Part shown: piece by piece, positions 26,460-37,090 of the stretch
Numbering within the stretch: the first letter of the stretch is position 1
How the letters are laid out: every line of letters starts with the position of its first letter
NCBI GenBank assembly: GCA_035310145.1
Contig: DATGEL010000094.1
Coordinates: 58,794-122,793 of the forward strand
DNA length: 64,000 bases
Source of the DNA: Dehalococcoidia bacterium
Lineage (GTDB): Bacteria; Chloroflexota; Dehalococcoidia; CAUJGQ01
Reading direction: 5' to 3'
Made by a program: the position numbers and the translations under genes
Notes under the pieces: generated by a model
What the model was told of the DNA's origin: nothing
The model's input: only the letters and a program-made list of their open reading frames with translations
Database searches by the model: none

Positions 26460-26736
26460 GCGCGAAGCGGCGCCAACCACCTGGGTTCGCACGCGAATCC
26501 TGCCCCTTCCCGCTTCGCGAAGGGCCTCCTGAAGCGCTGCAAACCCCGTGCGAGGGAAGCAGCCTTTGGGCATCATCGCGGGATCCGCCACCGCATGAAG
26601 CCGGTTTGTAGTTCGTGCGCCGGGCGGCGTCGCCGTGCTCCTGGCGACACCCAGGACTCGTTCACTGGCACGACCTCCGGAATGCGCCGTCTGGGGTAGG
26701 CGCCGCGCGACCGCTCCCTGCGCTAAGCTCTGCTTG

Positions 26737-27921
26737 ATGAACGGCCAGCCGCCCGGCGCCATGCGCGTTATCTACACGCCGGAGCAGCGCGCCCTGCGCG
26801 ACGCGGTCTGCGCCTTTCTGCGCCGCGAGCTGACGCCGGCGGCCCGGCGCGAGCACCACGACTCGGACCAGCTCGGCGGCTGGAGCGTGCCGTTCTCGCG
26901 CGCCTTCCATCGGCGGCTGGGCGAGGCGGGCTTCATCGGCCTCTCCTGGCCGGTCGAGTACGGCGGGCAGGGGCGCGATCCCGCGCTCGACGCGATCGTC
27001 GTGCGCGAGATCGAGTACCATCGCGGCCCCAGTCTGGACACGGGCACGATCAGCTTCCTGCCGCGCTCGCTGCTGCGCTACGGCGACGAGGCGCAGCGGC
27101 GCGCGTTCCTGCCGCGCCTGGCCCGCGGCGAGATCGAGTTCTTCCTTGGCTACAGCGAGCCGGAGGCCGGCTCCGACCTGGCCGCGCTGCAACTGCGGGC
27201 CGAGGCGCACGGCGATACATTCCTGCTGCGCGGCCAGAAGGCGTTCTCCAGCAGCGCCCACATGGCCGACTACGGCTGGGTCGCCGCCCGCACCGACCCG
27301 AAGGCGCCGAAGCACCGCGGCATCTCGCTGTTCATCGTCGATATGCGCGGCCCCGGCATCACGATCACGGCCAGCCGCACCGCCGGCGGCTGGCTGCACC
27401 ACGCGGTCTATTTCGACGACGTGGAAGTGCCAAGAACCATGCTTGTGGGCGAGCTGAACGCCGGCTGGCGCCTGATCATGGGCGCGCTCGACCACGAACG
27501 AGCGATGCTCGCCAGCCCCGGCGCCGTCGCGGGCGCCTTCGACGAGCTGCTTGCAGCGACGGCAAGCCGGTTGCGCGAGGACGCGGTGGCGGCCGACCTG
27601 CTTGCCCGCCTGGCGATCGAATCCGAGGTCGTCGCCCTGTCCGCCTGCTGGCTGGAGACGCTGCGCGAGGCCGGCCGCGAGCCGCAGGAGGAGACCTCGC
27701 TGGCGCTGATCTTCAAGCGCGAGACGCAGCGCGCGATCGAGGCCGCCGCGCTGCAGCTCTTTGGGCCGTTCGCCCCGCTGCAGGCCGGCTCGCCCTACGC
27801 GCCCGCGGACGGCGCCTTCGAGCAGGACGAGCGCGACCACCTCTACTATCACTTCGCCGCGGGTGGCTTCGATATCACCCGCAACGTGATCGCGGCGCGG
27901 GGCTTGGGGCTGCCTCGATAG
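26737..27921 (+). CDS. acyl-CoA dehydrogenase
   Basis: A FAD-dependent acyl-CoA dehydrogenase of about 394 residues. N-terminal helical domain from IYTPEQRALRDAVCAFLRRE, the FAD/substrate loop FFLGYSEPEAGSDLAALQLR, the beta-domain VAARTDPKAPKHRGISLFIV, and the C-terminal helical domain ending HLYYHFAAGGFDITRNVIAA. The ATG at 26761 would give the family-typical N-terminus; 26737 is the longer option and neither has a clear ribosome-binding site. It forms a same-strand group with a second dehydrogenase and an acyl-CoA ligase, suggesting fatty-acid or related acyl degradation, probably as heteromeric partners. Confidence 0.87.
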   Translation: MNGQPPGAMRVIYTPEQRALRDAVCAFLRRELTPAARREHHDSDQLGGWSVPFSRAFHRRLGEAGFIGLSWPVEYGGQGRDPALDAIVVREIEYHRGPSLDTGTISFLPRSLLRYGDEAQRRAFLPRLARGEIEFFLGYSEPEAGSDLAALQLRAEAHGDTFLLRGQKAFSSSAHMADYGWVAARTDPKAPKHRGISLFIVDMRGPGITITASRTAGGWLHHAVYFDDVEVPRTMLVGELNAGWRLIMGALDHERAMLASPGAVAGAFDELLAATASRLREDAVAADLLARLAIESEVVALSACWLETLREAGREPQEETSLALIFKRETQRAIEAAALQLFGPFAPLQAGSPYAPADGAFEQDERDHLYYHFAAGGFDITRNVIAARGLGLPR

Positions 27922-27931
27922 GTACTAACAG

Positions 27932-28003
27932 ATGGTTTCAAAACCGGCATTCTGGTGGTCATGCACGCGCAGCACACGACGATCGAGCCGGTTTTGAAAC
28001 CAT
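27932..28003. promoter_or_regulatory. 17-bp inverted repeat between the two acyl-CoA dehydrogenase genes
   Basis: ATGGTTTCAAAACCGGC at 27932-27948 is repeated as its exact complement at 27987-28003, 38 bases apart. Each arm contains a smaller palindrome, GGTTTCAAAACC. Two facing copies of one operator for a regulator of acyl metabolism, or a long hairpin, are both possible. Confidence 0.6.
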
Positions 28004-28030
28004 GTCTAAAGAATAGACGGGGAACGGACC

Positions 28031-29227
28031 GTGCCGCTGGAGCTGCCGTCGCTGCTGGGCGAGGAGCAGGAGCTGCTCTTTCAGAACGCCCGGCGCCTGT
28101 TGCGCGAGCGGCGCGAGGCAGACTGGCCCTCCCTCTGGCGGGAGCTGACGGCGCTCGGCTGGCTGGAGGTTTGCCTGCCGGTGGCGCTCGGCGGGCCGGC
28201 GAGCGGCGCACTGAGCGCCTTCACACTGGCGGAGGCGCTGGGCGCGGCGGGGGTGCAGACACCGTTTGTCGCCGCGGTGCTCTGCGGGTGGCTGTTGCGC
28301 GACGCCGGCGTGGCCGAAAAACAACGCCGGTTGCTGGAGGAGCTTGTCGCCGGCCGCATGCTCGTCGTGCCCGTCGTCGAGGACGCGCCCGACGATCGCC
28401 GGCAGACCTGTGCCTCGCGCGACGGCTCCGGCTGGCGGCTGGACGGCGACAAGCTGTTCGTCGAGTGCGCCGCGGCGGCGGACACGCTGCTGGTGAGCGC
28501 CGCGCTGAGCGGAGACGACGGCGGGCCGGCGCTGTTCGCCGTGCCGCGCGGCGCCGGCGGTGTGCAGATCGAGACCATGCGCAGCGCCGGCGGCGACGAA
28601 CTCCATGCGGTGCGCTTCGCGGGCGTGATCGTTGGCGCGCCGCTGCCCGCGGAGGACCAGGTTGGGCAGGCAGTGGAGCGGCTGCGGCTGCACGGCGCGG
28701 CGCTGCGCGCGGCGGAGCTTGCGGGCATCGGCCGCGCGGCGCTGGAGCTGACGCTGGAGTATGTGCGGCGGCGCACGCAGTTCGGCCGGCCGATCGGCAG
28801 CTTCCAGGCGGTGCAGCACCACTGCGCCGACATGCTGCGCGACCTGGTCGCCACGCGGCTGCTGGTGGCGCAGGCCGCCTGGCGGTTGCATGAAGGGCTG
28901 CCGGCCGCGCGCGAAGTCGCGATGGCAAAGGCGAAGGCGAGCGAGGCGGTCCCCGAGCTGCTGCGGCTGGCGCACCAGGTCACCGGCGGCGTCGGCTACT
29001 ACCGCGACTATCCGCTGGAAGGCTTCTACCGCCGCGCAATCGACGCCGCCGCTTCATATGGCGGCCCGCTGGAGCACCGTCGCTTCCTCGCCGGCCTCGC
29101 GGCGCAGGATCCGGCGCTGCTGCGCCGCGAGGACGGGCACGACTGGCCCCCATTCCCCCTTCCCCTTTCCCCAATGTCTGACATCGCGCGGAGCGCGATC
29201 TGGGATGAGGGAAAGGGGCGATCCTGA
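28031..29227 (+). CDS. acyl-CoA dehydrogenase, smaller/divergent partner
   Basis: A 398-residue protein of the acyl-CoA dehydrogenase family. N-terminal helices (LLGEEQELLFQNARRLLRER), a weakly conserved middle domain without a clear FAD loop, and a well-kept C-terminal domain EYVRRRTQFGRPIGSFQAVQ followed by HQVTGGVGYYRDYPLEGFYR. Such divergent members often pair with an active one in heterotetramers. From about residue 372 the protein is encoded by a palindromic repeat, giving the odd tail PPFPLPLSPMSDIARSAIWD; without the repeat the gene would probably end near LLRREDG. Translation starts 27 bases after the 17-bp inverted repeat. Confidence 0.85.
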   Translation: MPLELPSLLGEEQELLFQNARRLLRERREADWPSLWRELTALGWLEVCLPVALGGPASGALSAFTLAEALGAAGVQTPFVAAVLCGWLLRDAGVAEKQRRLLEELVAGRMLVVPVVEDAPDDRRQTCASRDGSGWRLDGDKLFVECAAAADTLLVSAALSGDDGGPALFAVPRGAGGVQIETMRSAGGDELHAVRFAGVIVGAPLPAEDQVGQAVERLRLHGAALRAAELAGIGRAALELTLEYVRRRTQFGRPIGSFQAVQHHCADMLRDLVATRLLVAQAAWRLHEGLPAAREVAMAKAKASEAVPELLRLAHQVTGGVGYYRDYPLEGFYRRAIDAAASYGGPLEHRRFLAGLAAQDPALLRREDGHDWPPFPLPLSPMSDIARSAIWDEGKGRS

Positions 29228-29335
29228 GGCGCTGGAGCGGGATGGCGTCGGGGTAACCGATCACAGATCGGATCGCCCGACGCCGGATCGCCCCTCGCCC
29301 AGGATTGGGAGAGGGGGACGGGGGTGAGGGCCGAT
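29157..29335. repeat. two palindromic elements at the end of the dehydrogenase gene and in the spacer
   Basis: First copy 29157-29220: nested inverted repeat with outer CCCCTTTCCC/GGGAAAGGGG and inner ATCGCGC/GCGCGAT, within coding sequence. Second copy 29289-29330: CCCCTCGCCCAGGATTGGG-AGAGGGGG followed by GGGGGTGAGGGCC, the same type as at 1868 and 41747 in reverse orientation. Confidence 0.75.
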
Positions 29336-29428
29336 GGCCGTGGTACACTGGCGCCGCCGGCCAGCCACCCCGGCCGCAATGATCGGCAACACCCCGGTTT
29401 TCTCATCTCTTCTCCTGGAGGCAGCAGC

Positions 29429-31330
<1,902 letters not shown>

Positions 31331-31435
31331 CGGCGCGCCGATTCATTCCGCGGATCGATGGTGGCAAAGCGCAGGCGGCCGGGCGAGATGCGTCGCCCGG
31401 CCGCCTGTCGCTCTTTATCCCTGCGGGCGCCGCGC

Positions 31436-31753
31436 TCAGCGGCGGGCGGCCGCCTGGGCGTTCCGGTAACTCTGCTCGCCGACGGCGGCGTCTTGCCAAC
31501 GTTCCATGCGGATCTGATGCGCCTGGTCGGAGAGGGCAAACACCGCGGTGGACGCTTCCGGCGGCGGCGGGCTGTTGAAGACATCCAGCGACTCGGCGTC
31601 GGTCTGCACCACCAGCGTGTCGATGCCGAACCAGTAGAAGCGGGAGTTGCGGATGCCGTGCTGCGTTCTCTGGGCGCGGCAAAGGTTGAGGGCAGCCCTG
31701 GCGAAGGTATCGCGGTCGGCGTTGTCGCAGCGTTCCCAGTAGGTGACAAGCAT
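31436..31753 (-). CDS. hypothetical protein
   Basis: A 105-residue soluble protein beginning MLVTYWERCDNADRDTFARA, with a strand-helix-strand pattern (NSRFYWFGIDTLVVQTDAES) that may be a dimeric alpha-beta barrel, and a polar C-terminal helix. I do not recognise the family. It lies 71 bases downstream of another minus-strand protein of ferredoxin-like appearance, so the two may form an operon. Confidence 0.6.
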   Translation of the reverse strand: MLVTYWERCDNADRDTFARAALNLCRAQRTQHGIRNSRFYWFGIDTLVVQTDAESLDVFNSPPPPEASTAVFALSDQAHQIRMERWQDAAVGEQSYRNAQAAARR

Positions 31754-31824
31754 AGCTATGGCTCAGTTGTCTCCGCTCTGTAGCTGCGCGCGTGAAAGCA
31801 GCGTGCGGCGTGGGGCCAACACGC

Positions 31825-32430
31825 TCAGCCGAAGCGGGCGATGATGCGGAAGATCTGCGGCAGTTCCGGCGGCCGCGCCAGCAGGCCCGCCAGCCGCTGG
31901 GCACGCGCCGGCGCCTCCGGGTCCGCAAGCGCGGCCGCGCGGGCCTTCTCGACCGCGGCCAGGTCGGCGTGGAAGCCGGTGAGAAAGTATGCCGGCGGCC
32001 CGCCGCTCACGCGCATGGCGATGCCCATGCGGGCGCCCTCGGCGTTGCGCTTCTTCGCGATCTCTTCGAGCAGGCGGCGAACTTCCGGCCCCTTGCCGGG
32101 GGCGAACTCGAACGCCGTCTGTGCAACGGCGCCCGGATTCGGGCCTTCCGGCGCCGGCAGCAGCACTTCGAGCAGCTCGATCGCGGGAGCCTTCGCCGCC
32201 AGGCCGGCGAGCGGCGTCGCGCCCTTCGGGCGGTTGGCCCAGGCGTCGTTGAGCGCCTGTTCGAGGGCGGCGAGCGAGTCGTGGAGGGTGGTCACCCGGT
32301 ACTCAGGCGAGGGGCCGGCCAGGCGAGTGCTCACGGTGCCGCGGCCCTGGCGTGGCATGGAAACCACGTATTCGCGGAGTTCGGGACCTTTGCCAGGCGC
32401 GGGCTGGAAGCTGACACGTTGAACGAACAT
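31825..32430 (-). CDS. uncharacterised protein with two internal repeats (ABM-like)
   Basis: A 201-residue protein with an internal duplication: QRVSFQPAPGKGPELREYVV near the N-terminus matches QTAFEFAPGKGPEVRRLLEE in the second half, each followed by a helix and a strand pair. This resembles tandem ferredoxin-like folds such as antibiotic-biosynthesis monooxygenase or NIPSNAP-type domains, which occur in enzymes and as non-catalytic proteins. Start ATG 32430 follows GGAGGAATACC. Function unknown. Confidence 0.68.
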   Translation of the reverse strand: MFVQRVSFQPAPGKGPELREYVVSMPRQGRGTVSTRLAGPSPEYRVTTLHDSLAALEQALNDAWANRPKGATPLAGLAAKAPAIELLEVLLPAPEGPNPGAVAQTAFEFAPGKGPEVRRLLEEIAKKRNAEGARMGIAMRVSGGPPAYFLTGFHADLAAVEKARAAALADPEAPARAQRLAGLLARPPELPQIFRIIARFG

Positions 32431-32567
32431 GGTATTCCTCCAAGCGGCACAGTACCCCGCCGGCGAGCCGTCGCGCCGTCGCGCCGCCGGCGGGCGGGCG
32501 CGTTCCCGAGGTGACGGTTTCCCGAGCGAGCGGCCGGCGGCGATCACAGCATCGCCGCCGGGCACGC

Positions 32568-32846
32568 CTAGCCGTCGTAGCCGTCGGGCAGCGGCCGCTC
32601 AAATGACGGGCGGCCGCCGTTCGCGGGCGCCTGCGGGCCGGCGAGCAGCCGTCCCACGGCCGCCAGCGCTTCGCCGGCGCGGATCAGGCAGGCGGCAACC
32701 CAGCGCCGCGGCGCGGAGCAGGCACGGGCGGGCGCGGCGTCGGCGCGGGCTCGCAGCGCCGCCGCTTCCCTCTGGGTGAACGCGATCTCACGTTCGAGAT
32801 CGGCAAAACGCGCTTCCAACAAAAACTCTTCAGCAGGACTGTTCAT
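32568..32846 (-). CDS. small hypothetical protein
   Basis: A 92-residue protein. The N-terminal 40 residues form an acidic/basic amphipathic helix (NSPAEEFLLEARFADLEREI) likely to coil, followed by an Ala/Arg-rich helix with two Cys and a short hydrophobic stretch (WVAACLIRAGEALAAVGRLL), then a polar tail ending LPDGYDG. ATG 32846 follows AAAGGG. No family recognised; single gene between spacers. Confidence 0.5.
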   Translation of the reverse strand: MNSPAEEFLLEARFADLEREIAFTQREAAALRARADAAPARACSAPRRWVAACLIRAGEALAAVGRLLAGPQAPANGGRPSFERPLPDGYDG

Positions 32847-33541
32847 CGCTGGCCCTTTCTCATGGCCGCCCGTCTCAGCTGACGCCGCGGGCTGCCGGCA
32901 ATTGTTCTGGCGGACCGGTCGAATCGACGAAGGCAGAGCTCGGAATGGGGTGGAAGCAAGCGGGAGACGCCATGGTCGTGCACCTTTCACTGCTGGCCGC
33001 GGCACGGACGACATGTCCGGCTCAGTGCGGCGGAATCGTGCGCTGGGGCAGCTACGGGGCGGCTTCAGGGGACGCTAACCCCGCCGGGCGCGCCGGCGCT
33101 GTGAGACTCCGGCCTTCGCGTCCAGGGCAACGATCCGCAGGCGCGTCGTCCCTGCCGTAGCGATTGCGGGCACGCATGCTCTCGGACTCCCAACCGTGAA
33201 GGTTGCCGGCAGCCCGCCACGCTGCGCCGGCCCGATCCATTCGATCAACAGAACGGTGTGGTGGGCAGGATTGGCGCCTGCCAGATTACATGATTGTTGC
33301 AATCCGCAAGCTGTAACTGCGCACCCGCAGTACAAGCGACGGCGGCAACCACGCACAGCGCCGAGGTTTCCACCGATTCTTGGCAAGGCTGGGAGGACGG
33401 CGCTTGCGGCGCTCCGGCGATCGCCGGGCCGGCGGGCTCGTTCCTCCGATGCTCGCGGCGGGAAGGCGAAGGGTCGGGCAGGGGACCAAGAGCCTCTGGA
33501 CGCGCGAGGCAACCGCGGGCGGCGCCGGTCGCAAGGGGGCG
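32847..33541. other. long stretch without a recognisable gene
   Basis: These 695 bases separate the small hypothetical gene and the MFS transporter. Open frames here have no start with a ribosome-binding site and no recognisable family. I see no tRNA, no terminator and no repeat of the families found elsewhere. Composition is slightly less GC-rich around 33230-33320. It may be decayed sequence. Confidence 0.4.
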
Positions 33542-34813
33542 CTACTCCGCGGCGGGCACGGCGAGCGGGCGAGCGGCCACGATTCGCCGGGCGGGCGGTC
33601 GCAGCGCGACGATGCAGGCCACGGCGAGCAGGTTCACGGCGACGCCGGCGGCGATCGCGATCGTGTAGTGGCCGGTCTGGTCGTAGATGTCGCCGGCGAT
33701 CACCGGACCGATCAGGTTGCCGACGGCGGCGCTGGTGTAGAGCCGGCCGATGATCGCGCCGGCCCGCGCCGCGCCGAAGTAGTCGGCCGTGATCGCGGGG
33801 AAGAGCGCCACGAAGCCGCCGTAGCCCAGGCCGAAGAGCAGCGAGAAGATGGCGAGCTGCCAGGCCGCGTGCGAAACCAGCCACCAGACCATCATCACGG
33901 CCATCAACCCATAGGCGCCGCCCAGCGAACGCCGCCGTCCCAGCCGGTCCGCCGCGGTGCCGAGAAAAAGCCGGCCGCTGAAGCTGCCCACGCCGATCAG
34001 GCCGAGGATCCAGGCCGCGCCGGAGGAAGAGATGCCCTCGGCCCTGGCGTAGGAGTCGAGATGCACGAAGGGCACGAACAGCGCCAGCGAGCAGAAGAGG
34101 CAGGAGAAGTAGAGCAGCCAGAACGGCGCCGTGCTGTAGACGGGCGAGTCGTTGTCCTCCGGGTACAGCACCGCGACGCCGGCGACCGGCGCCACCCCCG
34201 GCGCCTCGCCGTCCGGCGCCAGGCCGCGCGCCGCCGGCCTCGCCTCCATGCGCAGCAGTGCCACGGCCAGCCCTACGGCCGCGCCGAGGCCCAGCAGCAG
34301 GTACGTCGTGCGCCAGCCGGTTGCCGCGATCAGCGCCTCGGCCAGCGGCGGGCCGGCCAGCGTGCCGGCGCCGATGCCCGCCACGGCCAGCCCCGTGGCG
34401 AAACCACGCCGCCGCCGAAACCACTGCTGCACCGCGCTCACCGCCGGCACGTACATGAAACCCAGCCCCACGCCCACGCCGCCGCAGTAGAAAACGTAGA
34501 GCTGCCAGAGCGCGTTCGCGCGGCTGGCCAGCAGCAACCCCAGCACCGTGAGCGCGGCGCCGGCGCCGACGATGCGCCGCGGACCGTAGCGGTCGCTCAG
34601 CGGCCCGCTGACGGCGCCGAGCGTGAAGTACAGCGCGCCCGTGACCGAGAACAGCCCCGAGATCGCTGCCTTATCCGCGCCGAAGGCGTGGCGCAGCGGG
34701 TCGAGAAAGGCGCCGAAGGTGTAGACGACGCCGAAGCCGGTGAACAGCAGCAGAAAGCCGCTGGCCACCACATGCCAGCCGAAGAAGACGGGCGGCTTTC
34801 GACCTGGGCCCAT
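33542..34813 (-). CDS. MFS transporter (oxalate/monocarboxylate-type)
   Basis: A 423-residue twelve-span major facilitator. It opens with PVFFGWHVVASGFLLLFTGF and carries the loop 2-3 motif GPLSDRYGPRRIVGAGAALT and the equivalent second-half motif LGTAADRLGRRRSLGGAYGL; a cytoplasmic central loop (residues about 195-230) separates the halves. The start region and FYCGGVGVGLGFMYVPAVSA resemble oxalate:formate antiporter and monocarboxylate transporters, so an organic acid is a likely substrate. ATG 34813 is used; longer frames lack a family match. It follows the aminotransferase gene on the same strand, about 200 bases apart. Confidence 0.83.
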   Translation of the reverse strand: MGPGRKPPVFFGWHVVASGFLLLFTGFGVVYTFGAFLDPLRHAFGADKAAISGLFSVTGALYFTLGAVSGPLSDRYGPRRIVGAGAALTVLGLLLASRANALWQLYVFYCGGVGVGLGFMYVPAVSAVQQWFRRRRGFATGLAVAGIGAGTLAGPPLAEALIAATGWRTTYLLLGLGAAVGLAVALLRMEARPAARGLAPDGEAPGVAPVAGVAVLYPEDNDSPVYSTAPFWLLYFSCLFCSLALFVPFVHLDSYARAEGISSSGAAWILGLIGVGSFSGRLFLGTAADRLGRRRSLGGAYGLMAVMMVWWLVSHAAWQLAIFSLLFGLGYGGFVALFPAITADYFGAARAGAIIGRLYTSAAVGNLIGPVIAGDIYDQTGHYTIAIAAGVAVNLLAVACIVALRPPARRIVAARPLAVPAAE

Positions 34814-34984
34814 GGGGATTGGCCTCGTTCTCGCGCCGCTGGTGGCGGCTGCGCCGCGACGGGCGGTTGCCTCGGACGTCTCGGCCTGCCATGGGCGCAC
34901 AGCGCCCATCCAGAACCGTTGCGCTGCGCTCTGGCCGCCCCTGCCGGACGTCCGCCGGGGTGTGCGAGGGACGAAAGCCAGATG

Positions 34985-35026
34985 CGCCTACGCCTTACGC
35001 CTTACGCCCCAGGCCCTACGCCCTCG
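34985..35026. repeat. heptanucleotide array 4
   Basis: Six 7-mers: cgcctac, gccttac, gccttac, gccccag, gccctac, gccctcg. The array covers the stop codon and last codons of the aminotransferase gene (stop at 35016-35018), so it is partly coding. Confidence 0.65.
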
Positions 35027-36371
35027 TCGCCACCACCTCGCGGATCGCGTCGCGCAATGCCGTGACGGCGAACTCGATCTCGTCCTCGGTGATGCAGAGC
35101 GGCGGCGCCAGCGCGATCACGTCGCCACGGTTGCGCGTCAGCAGGCCGCGCCCGCGCGCCGCGGTGATCACGCGGTCGCCGATTTTGGCGGCGGCGGGGA
35201 ACGCCTGCCTGGTCTTCACGTCGTCCACCAGCTCGACGCGGGCGAGCAGGCCGCGGCCGCGCACGTCGCCCACGTTCGGCAGCTCGCGCAGCTCCTCCAG
35301 CCGCGCCAGCAGCTTCTCGCCCAGCTCCGCGCTGCGCCGCACCAGCCCATCGCGCTCGATGATATCCAGGTTGGCCATCGCCACGGCGCAGGCGGTAGGG
35401 TGCGCCGAGTAGGTGTAGGCGTGCATCCACTTCACGTCGGGCGGCTGCGCGGCCAGCACCGCCTGGATGCGCTCGGAGACCATCAGGCCGCCGAGCTGCT
35501 GGTAGCCGCTGGTCACGCCCTTGGCGAAGGACATCATGTCGGCCTGCACGCCGAACTGCTCCATGCCGAACCAGGTGCCGGTGCGGCCGAAGCCGGTGAT
35601 CACTTCGTCGGCGACCAGGTAGAACTGGTGCCGGTCGCACAGCTCGCGCAGGCCGCGCATGTAGGCGTCGGGTGGGATGATCACGCCGCCGGCGCCCTGG
35701 ATCGGCTCGGCGATGATCGCCGCGATCGTCTCCGCGCCCTCGCGCGCCACGATCGCCTCGATCGAGTCAAGCGCCAGCTTCGCCGTCTCCTCCGGGCCGT
35801 CGCCCAGGCGGTAGGGGTTCGGCGCGGCGGCGTGCAGGAAGCCGGGTGCGGGCGGGCCGAAGCGCTCCCAGTAGGGCGCCATGCCCGTCGCGGCCATCGC
35901 CGCCGTGGTGACGCCGTGGTAGGCGTCGAAGCGGGCGATGACCTTGAACTTCTCCGGCTTGCCCTGCACGTTCCACAGGAAACGCGCCATCTTGAAGGCC
36001 GACTCGTTCGACTCGCCGCCGCCGCTGGTGAAGAAGACGGCGTTGAGGTCGCCGGGGGCGAGCTTCGCCAACCGCTCGGCCAGCCGGATCGCCGGCACGT
36101 TGGAGAAGCCGGTGTAGCCGTTGGCGAAGGCGAGCGTGCTCATCTGCTCGCGCGCCGCCTCGGCCACCTCTTTGCGCCCGTGGCCGATGTTCACGTTCCA
36201 CAGGCAGGAGAGGCCGTCCAAATAGCGCTTGCCGTTCGTGTCCCAGAGCCAGACGCCCTCGCCGCGCGCGAAGATCACCGCGCCCTGCTGCGCTGCGGGG
36301 TGGTAGAGCGGGTGGATCAGGTGCTCGAGATCGGCGCGGGCCAGCTCGTCGGTTTGCGTGGTGGTGGTCAT
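35016..36371 (-). CDS. class III aminotransferase (omega-amino acid--pyruvate type)
   Basis: A 451-residue PLP enzyme. Features: GEGVWLWDTNGKRYLDGLSC at the N-terminus, the cofactor region FFTSGGGESNESAFKMAR, AYHGVTTAAMAATG, IIAEPIQGAGGVIIPP, the PLP-binding Asp in FYLVADEVITGFGRTG and the Schiff-base Lys in MSFAKGVTSGYQQLG. The pattern suits beta-alanine, GABA or taurine:pyruvate aminotransferases. ATG 36371 has GGAGCGAG upstream. Its final codons lie in a heptad array. An MFS transporter of organic-acid type lies downstream, but coupling is unproven. Confidence 0.9.
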   Translation of the reverse strand: MTTTTQTDELARADLEHLIHPLYHPAAQQGAVIFARGEGVWLWDTNGKRYLDGLSCLWNVNIGHGRKEVAEAAREQMSTLAFANGYTGFSNVPAIRLAERLAKLAPGDLNAVFFTSGGGESNESAFKMARFLWNVQGKPEKFKVIARFDAYHGVTTAAMAATGMAPYWERFGPPAPGFLHAAAPNPYRLGDGPEETAKLALDSIEAIVAREGAETIAAIIAEPIQGAGGVIIPPDAYMRGLRELCDRHQFYLVADEVITGFGRTGTWFGMEQFGVQADMMSFAKGVTSGYQQLGGLMVSERIQAVLAAQPPDVKWMHAYTYSAHPTACAVAMANLDIIERDGLVRRSAELGEKLLARLEELRELPNVGDVRGRGLLARVELVDDVKTRQAFPAAAKIGDRVITAARGRGLLTRNRGDVIALAPPLCITEDEIEFAVTALRDAIREVVATRA

Positions 36372-36715
36372 GACAGATCTCGCTCCGGGAAAGAATGAGG
36401 AGGTTCTGCCGGCCATCATAGCAAGCCGGACCCGGCCGCGCCCCGCTGCCAGCATGCGCCGCGGCCCAGACGGCGGAGTACGGCGATGGCCCGGAACAGC
36501 ATCCTGCTAGACAACGCGGCGGGCATCGCATTGGTAACGCTCGACCGAGCCGAGCCGATGAACACGCCAATCGGAAAGCGGATGTTCGCCGTTAAGCGGC
36601 ATGAAGGTTCTGCGACCGTGGCCTGCTGGTGTTTCGCGGCCGGTTCCCACCGGCTCCTTCGCATCCTCGTGCTACACTCGGGTGGGAGGATCCCACCAAC
36701 CAGAAGGTACGAACG
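36372..36715. other. spacer upstream of the aminotransferase and AbrB genes
   Basis: These 344 bases hold the enoyl-CoA hydratase remnant described separately (36486-36590) and the divergent start regions of the aminotransferase and AbrB-type genes. No clear promoter could be picked out. Confidence 0.4.
36486..36590 (+). pseudogene. N-terminal fragment of an enoyl-CoA hydratase gene
   Basis: The frame starts MARNSILLDNAAGIALVTLD and continues RAEPMNTPIGKRMF, the exact pattern of crotonase N-termini (G-x-A-x-(I/V)-T-L-(D/N)-R-P/A-E-x-(M/L)-N), then changes to unrelated sequence with no crotonase core. It appears to be a gene cut off after about 34 codons, next to a toxin-antitoxin module whose arrival may have removed the rest. 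Confidence 0.5.
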
Positions 36716-37090
36716 ATGCACAGTGTACGTGTCGACGCGAAGGGGCGGCTGTCGATTCCGAAGGCGGCGCGCGACAAGCTGGCCGTTCGTCCTGGGGATG
36801 TCTTCTACATGGAGATCGAAGGCTCCGTGCTGCGCTTTTCGAGAGCGCAAAACCCTTTCGATGCTCTGGCAGAGGGGACGGCGGCCGAGTACCGGGCCGG
36901 CCGCACCCGCAAGGTCCACGAGATTGCTGGTGAACGAGACGGAGGGCTCGACGCCGGCTATGACTCCGAGGCGGCGAGGGCGGCCATCGTGAAGTTCTCC
37001 GGGAGTTGGTCGGATCTCGACCCCGACAAGATCATTGCCGAGATCTACCGCCGGCGGCAGGTGGGTTCGCGCCCAGCGGGCCGGCCCTGA
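36716..37090 (+). CDS. AbrB/MazE-type antitoxin
   Basis: A 124-residue protein. The N-terminal 45 residues form a SpoVT/AbrB swapped-hairpin DNA-binding domain: MHSVRVDAKGRLSIPKAARD, LAVRPGDVFYMEIEGSVLRF. The acidic C-terminal part (SGSWSDLDPDKIIAEIYRRR) likely wraps the toxin. The stop overlaps the start of the PIN gene (TGATG), the classic VapBC layout. Antitoxins of this kind bind their own promoter as complexes with the toxin. Confidence 0.82.
   Translation: MHSVRVDAKGRLSIPKAARDKLAVRPGDVFYMEIEGSVLRFSRAQNPFDALAEGTAAEYRAGRTRKVHEIAGERDGGLDAGYDSEAARAAIVKFSGSWSDLDPDKIIAEIYRRRQVGSRPAGRP

Noticed and set aside
33200..33320. Possible tRNA or small RNA in the long spacer
   Set aside because: No cloverleaf arms, no T-loop GGTTCGA-type sequence and no terminator could be assembled.
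33075..34424. Minus-strand long frame overlapping the MFS transporter and its downstream spacer
   Set aside because: Arg/Gly/Ala-rich shadow of the transporter gene; the part over the spacer has no start or family match.
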